Shown: positions 15,880 through 24,484, counted from the stretch's first letter. The stretch is 36,783 nt of DNA from an uncultured Candidatus Saccharibacteria bacterium (GCA_947253995.1 CAMYBM010000003.1:1-36783); one strand, 5' to 3'. Made by a program: numbers and translations. Notes: a model not told the origin generated them from the letters alone.

Positions 15880-17133
15880 ATGGATAGTAACGGATACGGC
15901 GTAGGTATCGACATTGGCACCGGTTCAGTTAAAGTTGTAGTTGGCGTATGGCCAAAGGATACAGAGTCTAGCAGCATTATACTGCCAAATATTATTGGGG
16001 TAGGCGTACAGCCTAGCTTAGGCATGCGCAAAGGTGTAATTGTTGACATCGATAAAGTTTATCGCACACTCGACAAAGCACTTGGCGATGCCGAACGCAT
16101 GAGTGGCTTGACTATCGACCATGCAATGTACTCAATTAACGGTACAAAAATCACCGGGATGTCGTCACGCGGTGTAGTTGCAGTCAATGGTCCTGGGCAA
16201 AAAATTAGCCGAGACGAGGTTGAGCGTGCTATTAAAGCTGCGCAGATCGTCAAGCTTGCACCAAACCAAGTTATACTTAGCACACAGCCGCGTACCTATA
16301 AAGTCGACAATCAAGATGGCATTCGTGACCCCGTGGACATGACTGGAGTCAGACTCGAAGTCGATGCTTACGTCACTACAGCAATTGAACCTCAGATTCG
16401 TAATATTGACGAAGTTGCGCAACTTTCCAAAGTTGATCGCGATAATAGTTGCGTTCCGTCCGGCGTAGCTGCTTCGGACATTGCACTCACCGATCAGCAA
16501 CGCGAAAATGGCGCCGCCGTGCTTGATATCGGCCACTCTACAACCACATTGGTCATCTACGACGAAGGCGATATTGTTGACATAAAAGTCATCCCGATCG
16601 GTTCAAATAATATTACCTGTGATTTGGCCGTTGGCCTACAAACAGACTTCGCTATTGCCGAACAGGTAAAGATTCGACACGCAGTCGCCGCGCCAGAGCT
16701 GCGCCGTGGCAATGAGACTGTTCTAACAGTTAAAGCCGAACAGCCTGACGGCCATATCCACACGTTTAGCTTTAAGCCAGATCTAGTCGACAGCATCGTT
16801 GCTGCGCGTTTACTTGAACTTTTCGAACAAGTAAATAAAGAGCTAAAGCGAGCGCATTACCAGGCAGCTCTACCTGGCGGTATCGTCCTAACTGGGGGCG
16901 GGGCTAAATTACGCGGTATTACCGATTTAGCACGAGCAGCACTCAAGATCAACACTCACGTGTTTACACCACGTAACTATCAGATGGTGTCAAAAATTGC
17001 CGCTGATCCAAGCTTCTCGGCAGCTATCAGATTAATGGAGCGCGACCTAGATGCACAAATACACGATAAGCAGCAACAACCGTCTCGGCACGGCGGACTG
17101 AAGCGGCTACTGAAGCTATTCCACTTTGAGTAG
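15880..17133 (+). CDS. ftsA: Cell division protein FtsA
   Basis: FtsA is an actin-fold ATPase that tethers the FtsZ ring to the membrane. The 417 residues open with GVGIDIGTGSVKVVVG (phosphate-1 loop), contain the extra 1C subdomain region, the phosphate-2 loop AAVLDIGHSTTTLVIYDEG, and the adenosine motif GIVLTGGGAKLRGI. The C-terminus GLKRLLKLFHFE is a short amphipathic basic helix suited to membrane attachment. It lies directly before ftsZ, but ftsZ has its own promoter in the 85 nt gap. No Shine-Dalgarno sequence precedes the ATG. Confidence 0.96.
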   Translation: MDSNGYGVGIDIGTGSVKVVVGVWPKDTESSSIILPNIIGVGVQPSLGMRKGVIVDIDKVYRTLDKALGDAERMSGLTIDHAMYSINGTKITGMSSRGVVAVNGPGQKISRDEVERAIKAAQIVKLAPNQVILSTQPRTYKVDNQDGIRDPVDMTGVRLEVDAYVTTAIEPQIRNIDEVAQLSKVDRDNSCVPSGVAASDIALTDQQRENGAAVLDIGHSTTTLVIYDEGDIVDIKVIPIGSNNITCDLAVGLQTDFAIAEQVKIRHAVAAPELRRGNETVLTVKAEQPDGHIHTFSFKPDLVDSIVAARLLELFEQVNKELKRAHYQAALPGGIVLTGGGAKLRGITDLARAALKINTHVFTPRNYQMVSKIAADPSFSAAIRLMERDLDAQIHDKQQQPSRHGGLKRLLKLFHFE

Positions 17134-17152
17134 CTCCAGTACATAAGCGATA

Positions 17153-17181
17153 TTGCGACTAGTGATAAAGCTTGTTATAAT
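17153..17181 (+). promoter_or_regulatory. Promoter of ftsZ
   Basis: TTGCGA (17153-17158), 17 nt, TATAAT (17176-17181). The leader of about 30 nt ends with AGGAGGG before the ftsZ ATG, so this operon head, unlike ftsA, has a normal leader. Confidence 0.72.
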
Positions 17182-17218
17182 GTATATTATATGAGATTAA
17201 ACTATTTTAGGAGGGTTT

Positions 17219-18601
17219 ATGCCAGAGGTTAAGCCAACAGATATCCAGGCACCGGCTGTTATCAAAGTCGTAGGAGTTGGTGGCGCTGGCGGCGCGGCAA
17301 TCAATCGGATGCGCGACGCCGGTATTGAAGGTGTCAGTTTTATTGCAATTAATACCGACGCACAGGCACTCCATGCATCTAAGGCAGATGTCAAAGTCCA
17401 CATCGGGCGTGACACAACGCATGGGCTTGGTGCAGGTGCAGACCCATCAGTCGGTGAGGCTGCGGCGCGTGAGAGCAAAGACGAGATCAAAGAGGCGCTT
17501 GACGGCGCTAATATGGCATTCATTACTTTTGGTGCCGGCGGTGGAACGGGAACTGGCGCCGCTCCTGTAGTAGCGGAAATTGCCCGCGACATGGGTATCT
17601 TAACCGTCGGTGTCGCTACGCGACCATTTACTTTTGAGGGGCAAAAACGCCGCCAAAATGCTGAACTAGGTATCAACAATATCTCCAAAGTAGTAGACAC
17701 TTTAATCACTATCCCGAACGACCGCTTACTTCAGACCATTGATCGGCGCACGCCGTTGCTCGAAACCTTCAAAATTGCCGATGACGTTCTACGCCAAGGC
17801 GTACAAGGTATTTCTGAGCTTATTACTCAAAGCGGCCTAATCAATCTTGACTTTTCTGACATTCGCACAATCATGAGTAACGCCGGTAGCGCACTCATGG
17901 GTATAGGGCGAGCTAGCGGTGACGACCGCGCCGTCAAGGCAGCACACCAGGCTATTGAATCGCCACTCATCGAAGTCAGCATTGATGGCGCACGCGGAGT
18001 ACTCCTCAACGTCACTGGTGGCTACGATATGTCAATGGCAGAGGTGCAAGAAGCCGCCGACATCATCACGGCAGCTGTTGCTCCAGATGCCAACATTATC
18101 TTTGGTGCAAACCTCAAACCAGAGATGGAAGATGAGATCGTTATCACAGTCGTAGCAACAGGATTTGACGCTAGCTATTTCAACGGCAAGAAGAATGGCA
18201 GCTCAGAGGAGGAAACTACTCCTAAAGCGGATGAAAAGTCTCAGCCAGCTCAGCCAATCGATCTTGGTTCAATCAATCTCGATGACGATATCAACAACAA
18301 ATCCGTCACGCCAGACGATTTTACTGCCGAAAATGGCAATGAAGCATCTTGGACATGGGCCGACCACCACACCAGTGAAACCGAAACGGTTGATCATGCC
18401 GAGTCTGACGAGAACTCCGATAAAGCATCAGCCGAGCCTCAAGCCGAGAGCAAGCCTGCCGATAGCGTAGCAAGCGAAGACAATAACCTACTAGCTCCAC
18501 ACGGGAGCGACGACGATGATGATGACAGCGACGACGACGATTCATTATTCGATGCGCCATCGTTCTTGCGGCGTAAATTTAAGTTCGGACACAAAAAATA
18601 G
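17219..18601 (+). CDS. ftsZ: Cell division GTPase FtsZ
   Basis: Tubulin-like GTPase that forms the division ring. The GTPase domain carries GVGGAGGAAINRM, the signature FGAGGGTGTGAAPVVAEIA, and the T7-loop region with DFSDIRTIM. After about residue 325 comes an acidic, low-complexity linker ending in an Asp/Ser run encoded by GAC/GAT repeats (about 18506-18541). The C-terminal peptide DAPSFLRRKFKFG corresponds to the conserved tail that binds FtsA. Length 460. AGGAGGG lies at good spacing before ATG 17219. nrdR begins two bases after its stop. Confidence 0.97.
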   Translation: MPEVKPTDIQAPAVIKVVGVGGAGGAAINRMRDAGIEGVSFIAINTDAQALHASKADVKVHIGRDTTHGLGAGADPSVGEAAARESKDEIKEALDGANMAFITFGAGGGTGTGAAPVVAEIARDMGILTVGVATRPFTFEGQKRRQNAELGINNISKVVDTLITIPNDRLLQTIDRRTPLLETFKIADDVLRQGVQGISELITQSGLINLDFSDIRTIMSNAGSALMGIGRASGDDRAVKAAHQAIESPLIEVSIDGARGVLLNVTGGYDMSMAEVQEAADIITAAVAPDANIIFGANLKPEMEDEIVITVVATGFDASYFNGKKNGSSEEETTPKADEKSQPAQPIDLGSINLDDDINNKSVTPDDFTAENGNEASWTWADHHTSETETVDHAESDENSDKASAEPQAESKPADSVASEDNNLLAPHGSDDDDDDSDDDDSLFDAPSFLRRKFKFGHKK

Positions 18602-18603
18602 CC

Positions 18604-19071
18604 ATGCAATGTCCAAAGTGCAAATTTAACGACAGCAAAGTGCTAGAGTCACGCGATGCCAACAATTCCGTGCGCCGTCGGCGTGAATGCCTTCGTTGCG
18701 GGGCTCGTTATACCACTTATGAGCGGATCGAACATCCTAATCTTGCCGTTATCAAAAGCGATGGGCGCAAGGTATTGTTTGATCGACAAAAACTCTACAC
18801 AGCCATCCAGCGTTCCGTTGGCAAAACACTCGATACTGAAACAGAGGTCGAAGAGATCGTTTCAAATGTCGAAAATCAGCTCTACAGCATGGGTGAGACC
18901 GAGTATGCTTCATCTGTAATCGGCGACCTCGTTATGGAAGATCTTGCGCATCGCAACGAAGTAGCCTATGTTCGGTTTGCATCAGTTTATAAAAAATTCA
19001 ATAGCGCGGACGAGTTTGCAAAAACACTAAGCGATCTACGCGAGCGCCTATCGCGCGAAAAGGCAAAATAA
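18604..19071 (+). CDS. nrdR: Transcriptional repressor NrdR
   Basis: NrdR senses dATP/ATP and represses ribonucleotide reductase genes by binding NrdR boxes. The N-terminal zinc ribbon is intact, with C3, C6 and C29, C32 (MQCPKC, CLRCG), followed by RYTTYERIE and an ATP-cone domain (about 46-136) with VIKSDGRKVLFDR. At 155 residues it has the usual length. It shares a TAATG junction with the thioredoxin-fold gene downstream. No ribonucleotide reductase gene is in the window. Confidence 0.95.
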   Translation: MQCPKCKFNDSKVLESRDANNSVRRRRECLRCGARYTTYERIEHPNLAVIKSDGRKVLFDRQKLYTAIQRSVGKTLDTETEVEEIVSNVENQLYSMGETEYASSVIGDLVMEDLAHRNEVAYVRFASVYKKFNSADEFAKTLSDLRERLSREKAK

Positions 19072-19334
19072 TGCGTTTGGCATTGGTATATCGTGAACAT
19101 TCCGAATACGCTCGTTGGGTCGAAACATTTGTTAATGACTATCGAAAGCGCACCGGCAACGAGATTGAGTTAATTGACCCCGATAGCATTCGTGGGGAGG
19201 GTTTCTGTCGCGCGTACGACGTCATGTCTTACCCGACTTTATTGGCCATCCAGCCAGATGGCTCTTGCTATCAACGTTGGCAAGAACACAACTGGCCGTT
19301 ACTTGAGGCCGTAGCCACAATTGCGAGTATCTAG
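19071..19334 (+). CDS. Small thioredoxin-fold protein without a CXXC site
   Basis: The 87-residue product has a thioredoxin/glutaredoxin-like outline: an initial strand (RLALVYRE), a helix, a second strand (EIELIDPDS), then YDVMSYPTLLAIQPDGS, where P55 sits at the family's cis-proline position. The redox CXXC is missing; the expected place reads REHSEY. Cysteines 46 and 66 remain but are not arranged as an active site. Its TAATG overlap with nrdR implies coupled translation, hinting at a link with ribonucleotide reductase control; that link is inference. Confidence 0.65.
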   Translation: MRLALVYREHSEYARWVETFVNDYRKRTGNEIELIDPDSIRGEGFCRAYDVMSYPTLLAIQPDGSCYQRWQEHNWPLLEAVATIASI

Positions 19335-19390
19335 CCTTTGCGTAAATTCCAGCCCATTGGTACGCGACGGTCGGTACTCTAGTAATTTTA

Positions 19391-19419
19391 TTGAGTAAAT
19401 CAACGGATTATGCTAAAAT
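19391..19419 (+). promoter_or_regulatory. Promoter of rpmG
   Basis: TTGAGT (19391-19396), 17 nt, TAAAAT (19414-19419) preceded by TATGC. The ATG follows nine bases later. Confidence 0.65.
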
Positions 19420-19428
19420 ATATACGAT

Positions 19429-19650
19429 ATGTCAAAGAGTAATAGTAAATCAAAGCGCAAGTTCATTGGTCTTGTCAGCGCTGATGGTAAGACTCGTCTT
19501 TACACAACAGTCAACCCACAGAACCGCACCAACAGCGGGCAGGGCAAACTTTCGCTCCGCAAGTACAATCCACATACACGTCAGCACGAGGTCTTTACTG
19601 AAACAAAGAAGAACCTCGGCCGCAACGAAGTTAAGCCGAAGAAGCACTAG
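19429..19650 (+). CDS. rpmG: Ribosomal protein bL33, zinc-free form
   Basis: Small basic 50S protein. The 73 residues contain IGLVSADGKTRLYTTVNPQ and LSLRKYNPHTRQHEVFTETK, which match the bL33 pattern of E. coli (FYTTTKNKR and KKFDPVVRQHVIYKE). There are no cysteines. It is somewhat longer than the usual 50-55 residues, with an insert (NRTNSGQG) and a basic tail. It is transcribed alone, between its own promoter and a terminator. Confidence 0.88.
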   Translation: MSKSNSKSKRKFIGLVSADGKTRLYTTVNPQNRTNSGQGKLSLRKYNPHTRQHEVFTETKKNLGRNEVKPKKH

Positions 19651-19663
19651 TTGCCAGCTGACA

Positions 19664-19695
19664 AATGCCCTGTCATTTCAGGGCATTATTTTTTA
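19664..19695. terminator. Bidirectional terminator between rpmG and the glucan cluster
   Basis: AATGCCCTG (19664-19672), loop TCATTT, CAGGGCATT (19679-19687), followed by ATTTTTTAG. The right arm overlaps the stop codon of the convergent minus-strand gene. Confidence 0.85.
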
Positions 19696-20333
19696 GACAT
19701 AGAGTTTTGGTCTATTCGCTGCGCTAGCCATACTATAACACGCAGCATTTTATCTAGCGTATCAACTGTCATGGGGTATTTTTTATTGTAGCAATAGATC
19801 TTATTGAAACCCATTTCCAAATCGATACCATCAAAGTAGCTCATTAGCATTTGCTGAATTTCACAATCAAAAATACCGCTAAAACGATCAATGGAATTTG
19901 GCATCAAATATAGCTGAAACTTACTCTTAAAATTATCGAGCAGGGGACACGTTAGGCTGCCAAAATCAAGCTCGTAAATAGGCATAAAGGCGATTGGCGG
20001 CATTACACTATTGCTGCCCTCGCTGATACTATGCAAGTAACACCGCGGAACCTGCGTACGATTTAATTGAACTTGACAGATCGTCCAAGGGCTTCTAGTA
20101 GCATCATGCCCGCCGTACGCGCCATAATTACGCTGCAAAATATGAACCCAGTGGCCGTTGGCGCCGCCAATGATGTAGTTATCATCTACTTGCGATGGCG
20201 AAGCGGTTAACCCACGCACCGGCGTATACTCCGCGTCACGCGTAGCTACTGCTGTGCCGTTGTAAGCCAACCCATACTTATGCGCAATCTCAGAGAAAAC
20301 TTCACGGTTGTGGCTACTAGGAACGAATTTCAT
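19686..20333 (-). CDS. Unrecognised 215-residue protein, last gene of the glucan cluster
   Basis: I do not recognise this family. It has no signal peptide and no clear membrane helix, so it is probably cytosolic. Aromatic and glycine-rich stretches (NGHWVHILQRNYGAYGG) lie in the first half; the second half ends in a helix of alternating hydrophobic residues (TLDKMLRVIVWLAQRI). The frame opens at a TTG (20345), but ATG 20333 is the likely start because GAGGAAA lies at correct spacing before it. It overlaps the GH15-like gene by 17 bp, so it is co-translated with the glucan genes and presumably works on or with them; that is inference. Confidence 0.8.
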   Translation of the reverse strand: MKFVPSSHNREVFSEIAHKYGLAYNGTAVATRDAEYTPVRGLTASPSQVDDNYIIGGANGHWVHILQRNYGAYGGHDATRSPWTICQVQLNRTQVPRCYLHSISEGSNSVMPPIAFMPIYELDFGSLTCPLLDNFKSKFQLYLMPNSIDRFSGIFDCEIQQMLMSYFDGIDLEMGFNKIYCYNKKYPMTVDTLDKMLRVIVWLAQRIDQNSMSKK

Positions 20334-22005
20334 CAATTTCCTCAACTTTAATGCCTAGAAAATTGCTTAGGGTAGCAATCGGCGAATGCCCCAACTGCGA
20401 TTGCAAGCGTTCTAAAGCGCGCGTGAAAGATGATCGCCCGGTCTGATCGACTTCTGAATTTGTCATGATATCGTCGGCAGCCATACGGTAACGAATCGCG
20501 CCAGCATCATCTTTGGCAATCTCTTCAGCCAAGTCAGCCAAGGCATACAACGCTCGTTGTACAATAGCATCAACCTCAGCGCTAGCCGAACAATCATTGA
20601 CACGACCAATACTGCGGTAAGATGGCTTAACGCGCTTGGCTTCGTGGTCAACTAAGTCTGCCAATGTATCGGCCAACGGCACAATCAACTTTTTATACAG
20701 CGCCTTCCAAGTTGCTAATTTACCGTCCGCATGCAAAGCTTGACGCATTGCTAAATTAAACCCTAAAATTAGCATGGCAGCAACGTCTAATTCCATTGGG
20801 TTCACTAGCTTACCAGCGTAAATTAACGCGTGACGATTATTGATCGGCGAAGCATTGGCTTGATAGGATGAATTCAAATATAAGCTACTAGAGCGAGCAG
20901 CAATCAAAAACTGGTATAAATCAGTTGCTTCTTTGCTATATCCCAAATATACATAGCATGGTGCGGCGTAAGCGCAGGCCAGGACTTGCACTCCTTGGGC
21001 ATCGTTAATCTTGCGCGGTAATGGCTTAGTCGGGTCATTATTGGCGCAATTATACTTAATCAAATCAGACACGATAGCACCGTGTGTATCAGTAGCTGCT
21101 TTTAATTCAACCAATGCATTGATATAAGTCATCGTATCGATTGGGTAGCTAGACTTTTCTTTGTAGTTCGCCAAGGCTTTAGCGGCCGGTCTAATCCACT
21201 CAGCCCAATGGTCATTGGTATTGCGCAAATGCCCGGCAACGTCATCGTGCATAAATTTTGCTAACTCGTGAATTGCTGCACCATAGTTGTCGCCTGCGGC
21301 TAAGTTATAGCAAACTCGCGCTGATGCAAATGGCTTGATTTCAAGATCAAACTGAAGCACCGAATCAGTCAACCCGTGCTCAATAGCGTTACTACTCAAG
21401 TCACCATCAGCCGCATCGCACCACGAACCCGCCAAATACACGCCGCGCTCGTCCTTGCCAAAACGACCGACGGTAAATCCTGACCAGCCATCAGCTAAGT
21501 GTCCATACCTATAGGCTGACACCACGTACGCACCCAATTCACCATAGTGACAAATCGCTGGTGATTTAAGCTGCGGCGCAAGCCCGCTCGGCACGTATTC
21601 TACAATATCATTGCCATACTGGCTAAGCGCAAACGCTTGATGCAAATACAGCTTGACCTTACGATCACGCTTTGAAGTATTGATAATATGAAAATTGCGC
21701 ACTAGTACATTCTGACTGTAGTCAACAAAATCTTGAATCTCGATTCTAAATTCCAACCACGGATTATCAGCAATAATGTGACCGATCAAACGTCCCGGGT
21801 AATACGAAGCCTTAATTGTCCAAGTACCATCATCCAGCCAATGAATTGCGCCGTTCGTGTATAGTCCAATCTTATGTGCCAACGCCTTACGGCTCAAGGC
21901 ATTATTCATCCCTACATAAGGAAAATACAATTCGCAAACCGAACCATTACGATCAATATTAACCGCCAAACTGCCGTTGGAAATCAATAAATTTTTGCTA
22001 GCCAT
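20317..22005 (-). CDS. GH15-like (glucoamylase-fold) protein, probably non-catalytic
   Basis: The first 240 residues form the beta-sandwich domain of prokaryotic GH15 proteins, seen in NGSLAVNIDRNGSVCELYFP near the start and VRNFHIINTS. The rest resembles the (alpha/alpha)6 barrel (ALVELKAATDTHGAIVSD at 298-313). The places where catalytic glucoamylases carry a WPRD-type motif and a DLWEE-type motif read NDAQGVQ (334-340) and KPSYRSIGR (460-468), so the general acid glutamate seems lost. No signal peptide: cytosolic. Its ATG directly follows the GH57 stop, and the next gene overlaps it. Length 562. It may be a glucan-binding or scaffold protein; alternatively a divergent enzyme with shifted catalytic residues. 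Confidence 0.8.
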   Translation of the reverse strand: MASKNLLISNGSLAVNIDRNGSVCELYFPYVGMNNALSRKALAHKIGLYTNGAIHWLDDGTWTIKASYYPGRLIGHIIADNPWLEFRIEIQDFVDYSQNVLVRNFHIINTSKRDRKVKLYLHQAFALSQYGNDIVEYVPSGLAPQLKSPAICHYGELGAYVVSAYRYGHLADGWSGFTVGRFGKDERGVYLAGSWCDAADGDLSSNAIEHGLTDSVLQFDLEIKPFASARVCYNLAAGDNYGAAIHELAKFMHDDVAGHLRNTNDHWAEWIRPAAKALANYKEKSSYPIDTMTYINALVELKAATDTHGAIVSDLIKYNCANNDPTKPLPRKINDAQGVQVLACAYAAPCYVYLGYSKEATDLYQFLIAARSSSLYLNSSYQANASPINNRHALIYAGKLVNPMELDVAAMLILGFNLAMRQALHADGKLATWKALYKKLIVPLADTLADLVDHEAKRVKPSYRSIGRVNDCSASAEVDAIVQRALYALADLAEEIAKDDAGAIRYRMAADDIMTNSEVDQTGRSSFTRALERLQSQLGHSPIATLSNFLGIKVEEIDEIRS

Positions 22006-23211
22006 CTAAGACCTCACTTGACCGTTATTTTCTTGCGTCTCAATCAATCGGTAACGGATATCTCGCAGCACATTCATATAACAAAGAAAAGCATCATACG
22101 GTGACTGGTAAGGTGAGAAATAAGCATGCACATCACCATCATGATAGTACTTAGTACTCATGTAGTAGATATGATCTGAAGTCGTCAGTCGGCGCCAATC
22201 ACCAATTAAATTAATATCATCCGTTGCCATTACTGCCGGAGCTAACGAGTAAAGGTAATGCTCACACTCTTGTTGCATACGGTTGCCCAGCCACGCCGAC
22301 AAATCACGTTCTGAATCTGCCCAAGTTACAGTGTTAGGTACACTCAAGCTGTCCGCCGGCTCCATGCTTTCAGCTGCTTCAGTAATTGTCATAAATTTAT
22401 GCCCTGAGCGCTTTAACCATTCACCAGGCAAACTACGTAAGAAGTCAAAGATACCGGTATCGGCCCACTGGTGTTCGCCAAAAGTCTCGTAATCTATGAA
22501 AAGATTGACCAACGGAGAGTCTTGATCTTGATCTAGCCAACCGAGGTACTTTTTTACTGTTAGCGGATAGCCCGACCAAGTACGATCAGAGAAGCGGAAG
22601 GCAATATCATCGCTTAATTTGTAATTTTTCAATAGCAGTCGAACATCCTTTGTCTGATACGGCTGATAAACATAGTTCGGGCTACGCCAGTCTAATATTT
22701 TGTCCCAGCCCTCCGCTAAGACGGCGCGATACCCATTGATCTCCGCCCATTTACCCAAATCGTCGTTATAGGCCAATTCAGTATTGCGAAAAGCCGTTGG
22801 CCGAACGTGAAAGATTTCCTCTATACGCTTAGCATGCAACGCTACTTGACGATCAAACTCTGCCCGATTGTAAAAGAAGGCTAGTGAATGATAGTAAGTC
22901 TCACCCACAATTTCAACTCTACCGGTCTTGACCAATTCGCGAAAACTATCTAGCACCTCTGGAGCGTATTGCTCGCACTGCTCAATAAAGGTACCTGTGA
23001 TCGAAATGCTAAACTTAAATTCTGGGTATTTGTCTAGTAAATCCTTTAAGATTGCATTTGTTGGTAGGTAAGACTTAGCTGCGATCTTGCGCAAAATCCT
23101 CGGATTGTTGTTACCAAAATAACTATGACTAGTTCCAGTATCAAACGCAGTATAATTACGAATCCGCCACGGTTGATGTACGTGTAGATACAGTTGAATC
23201 GACTTAGACAT
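22006..23211 (-). CDS. GH57-family alpha-glucan hydrolase or transferase
   Basis: GH57 enzymes are retaining alpha-amylases, branching enzymes or 4-alpha-glucanotransferases. Conserved regions are visible in order: HVHQPWR (10-16), GETYYHS (103-109), FRNTELAYND (141-150) with nucleophile E145, and FIDYETFGEHQ (238-248) with acid/base D240. At 401 residues it is of the short alpha-amylase type; branching enzymes are usually longer. No signal peptide, so it acts on internal glucan. The ATG has a near-perfect AAGGAGGTGG before it and lies within the last bases of the glycosyltransferase gene. It is the only clearly active hydrolase in this cluster. Confidence 0.93.
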   Translation of the reverse strand: MSKSIQLYLHVHQPWRIRNYTAFDTGTSHSYFGNNNPRILRKIAAKSYLPTNAILKDLLDKYPEFKFSISITGTFIEQCEQYAPEVLDSFRELVKTGRVEIVGETYYHSLAFFYNRAEFDRQVALHAKRIEEIFHVRPTAFRNTELAYNDDLGKWAEINGYRAVLAEGWDKILDWRSPNYVYQPYQTKDVRLLLKNYKLSDDIAFRFSDRTWSGYPLTVKKYLGWLDQDQDSPLVNLFIDYETFGEHQWADTGIFDFLRSLPGEWLKRSGHKFMTITEAAESMEPADSLSVPNTVTWADSERDLSAWLGNRMQQECEHYLYSLAPAVMATDDINLIGDWRRLTTSDHIYYMSTKYYHDGDVHAYFSPYQSPYDAFLCYMNVLRDIRYRLIETQENNGQVRS

Positions 23212-24484
23212 TTACCACCTCCTTACTGCTTCGTCGTAATTTATCTTGCTGCGTTAACTTAACATACTGGTTAGTAATCTTACGGGCAACATCGCCCCAA
23301 TCATAGCTTAAGTACTCGTGCTTGACGCCTTCAGCTAGCTCGCGCTTCAACGCATCAGATAGCGAAATACCTACAATCTGATCAGCTAGACGTCGCGTGT
23401 CCCAATAATCAAAACGCATGATACTACGCAGAACTTCGCCAGCACCTGATGTACGCGATAATAGTATTGCAGTGTCATAGAAAGCAGCTTCAAGCGCAGT
23501 AAGTCCAAACGGCTCACTAACTGACGGCATCGCAAAAATATCCGCTAATTCGTAAAGCTCGCGAAATTGCACGCCGCGTACAAAACCCGTAAAGATAACG
23601 CGATCAGAAATGCCTAAATCTGCAGCCATTGAAATTAGCTCATCACGCTGTTCGCCACTCCCCGCAAAGACAAAAACCAACTTCGGATTCTTCTCGAGCG
23701 CCAATGCTGCAGCTTGCATTAAATACGCCAGCCCTTTTTGAACAGTTAAGCGTCCAATACTAACTACAGAAGTATAGCCCATTGACTGCAGCTTGCGCAC
23801 GTAATTATAATTATCACTCATGACTTGAGTGCGCGTTAACTCCGATGGATCAAGCGCATTGTGCATTACAGTAACTTTACTCGCCGGTATGCCATACTCA
23901 CGACAAATGATATTCTTCGTAATCTGCGATACGGCAAAGATCTGATCAGCGACTTGCAAACTATAAGCTTCAATGTCGTGGATCAAAGGGTTGCCACGTT
24001 TGCCGCCGGCACGATCAAACTCGGTTGCATGAACATGAATCACCAATGGTTTGCCTGTAACACGCTTAACGCGAACACCGGCTTCCATTGTAAGCCAATC
24101 ATGTGCATGGATAATATCTGAATCTAGCCGATGGTGACGTGCTAAATTTTCGCAGCGATCGGCGTACTGGTGAGTAGCAGCAATAAACCCTTTGCAATAA
24201 GCTTTGACGTGCCGACAATTGCGGGCGCCGTTGCATAAGATACAGTTACCCGAGTAAGCTCCCATTGCAACATAGTCGCCATGCTCGTCAATGACTGGAG
24301 GCTGATCAACTGCCGGTATGACCTCCATAAAATCTGACGCATTGCCATAATCGGCTTTATACGGCAGCACAAACTTAATATCTAAACCTTGCTGCGAGAG
24401 CGCTTTAGCCATTTGATAGCAGGCTGTACCTAAACCACCGCTATTGTGCGGCGGCAATTCCCAACCTAACATTAATAACTTCAT
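23204..24484 (-). CDS. Glycosyltransferase, glycogen/starch synthase-like (GT-B fold)
   Basis: The 426-residue protein has the N-terminal GT-B motif LGWELPPHNSGGLGTACYQM, typical of GT5 and GT4 synthases where the GGLG loop binds the sugar nucleotide, IIHAHDWLT, and a C-terminal domain with SIGRLTVQKGL and the E-X7-E motif SEPFGLTALEAA. It is likely the polymer-building step of an internal alpha-glucan. An unusual segment holds C81, C84, C90 and C97 (CX2C, X5, C, X6, C), which looks able to bind a metal or Fe-S cluster. It heads the cluster under a good promoter. Donor (UDP- or ADP-glucose) cannot be assigned. Confidence 0.88.
   Translation of the reverse strand: MKLLMLGWELPPHNSGGLGTACYQMAKALSQQGLDIKFVLPYKADYGNASDFMEVIPAVDQPPVIDEHGDYVAMGAYSGNCILCNGARNCRHVKAYCKGFIAATHQYADRCENLARHHRLDSDIIHAHDWLTMEAGVRVKRVTGKPLVIHVHATEFDRAGGKRGNPLIHDIEAYSLQVADQIFAVSQITKNIICREYGIPASKVTVMHNALDPSELTRTQVMSDNYNYVRKLQSMGYTSVVSIGRLTVQKGLAYLMQAAALALEKNPKLVFVFAGSGEQRDELISMAADLGISDRVIFTGFVRGVQFRELYELADIFAMPSVSEPFGLTALEAAFYDTAILLSRTSGAGEVLRSIMRFDYWDTRRLADQIVGISLSDALKRELAEGVKHEYLSYDWGDVARKITNQYVKLTQQDKLRRSSKEVVNV

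Noticed and set aside
17197..17709. 170-residue frame on the minus strand opposite ftsZ
   Set aside because: It is a shadow of the GC-rich glycine codons of the FtsZ GTPase domain, with low-complexity Ser/Ala/Pro content and no own signals.
19340..19381. Imperfect palindrome around GGTACGCGACGGTCGGTACT between the thioredoxin-fold gene and rpmG
   Set aside because: It is short, its inner loop is too small for a hairpin, and no T run follows, so neither terminator nor operator can be claimed.
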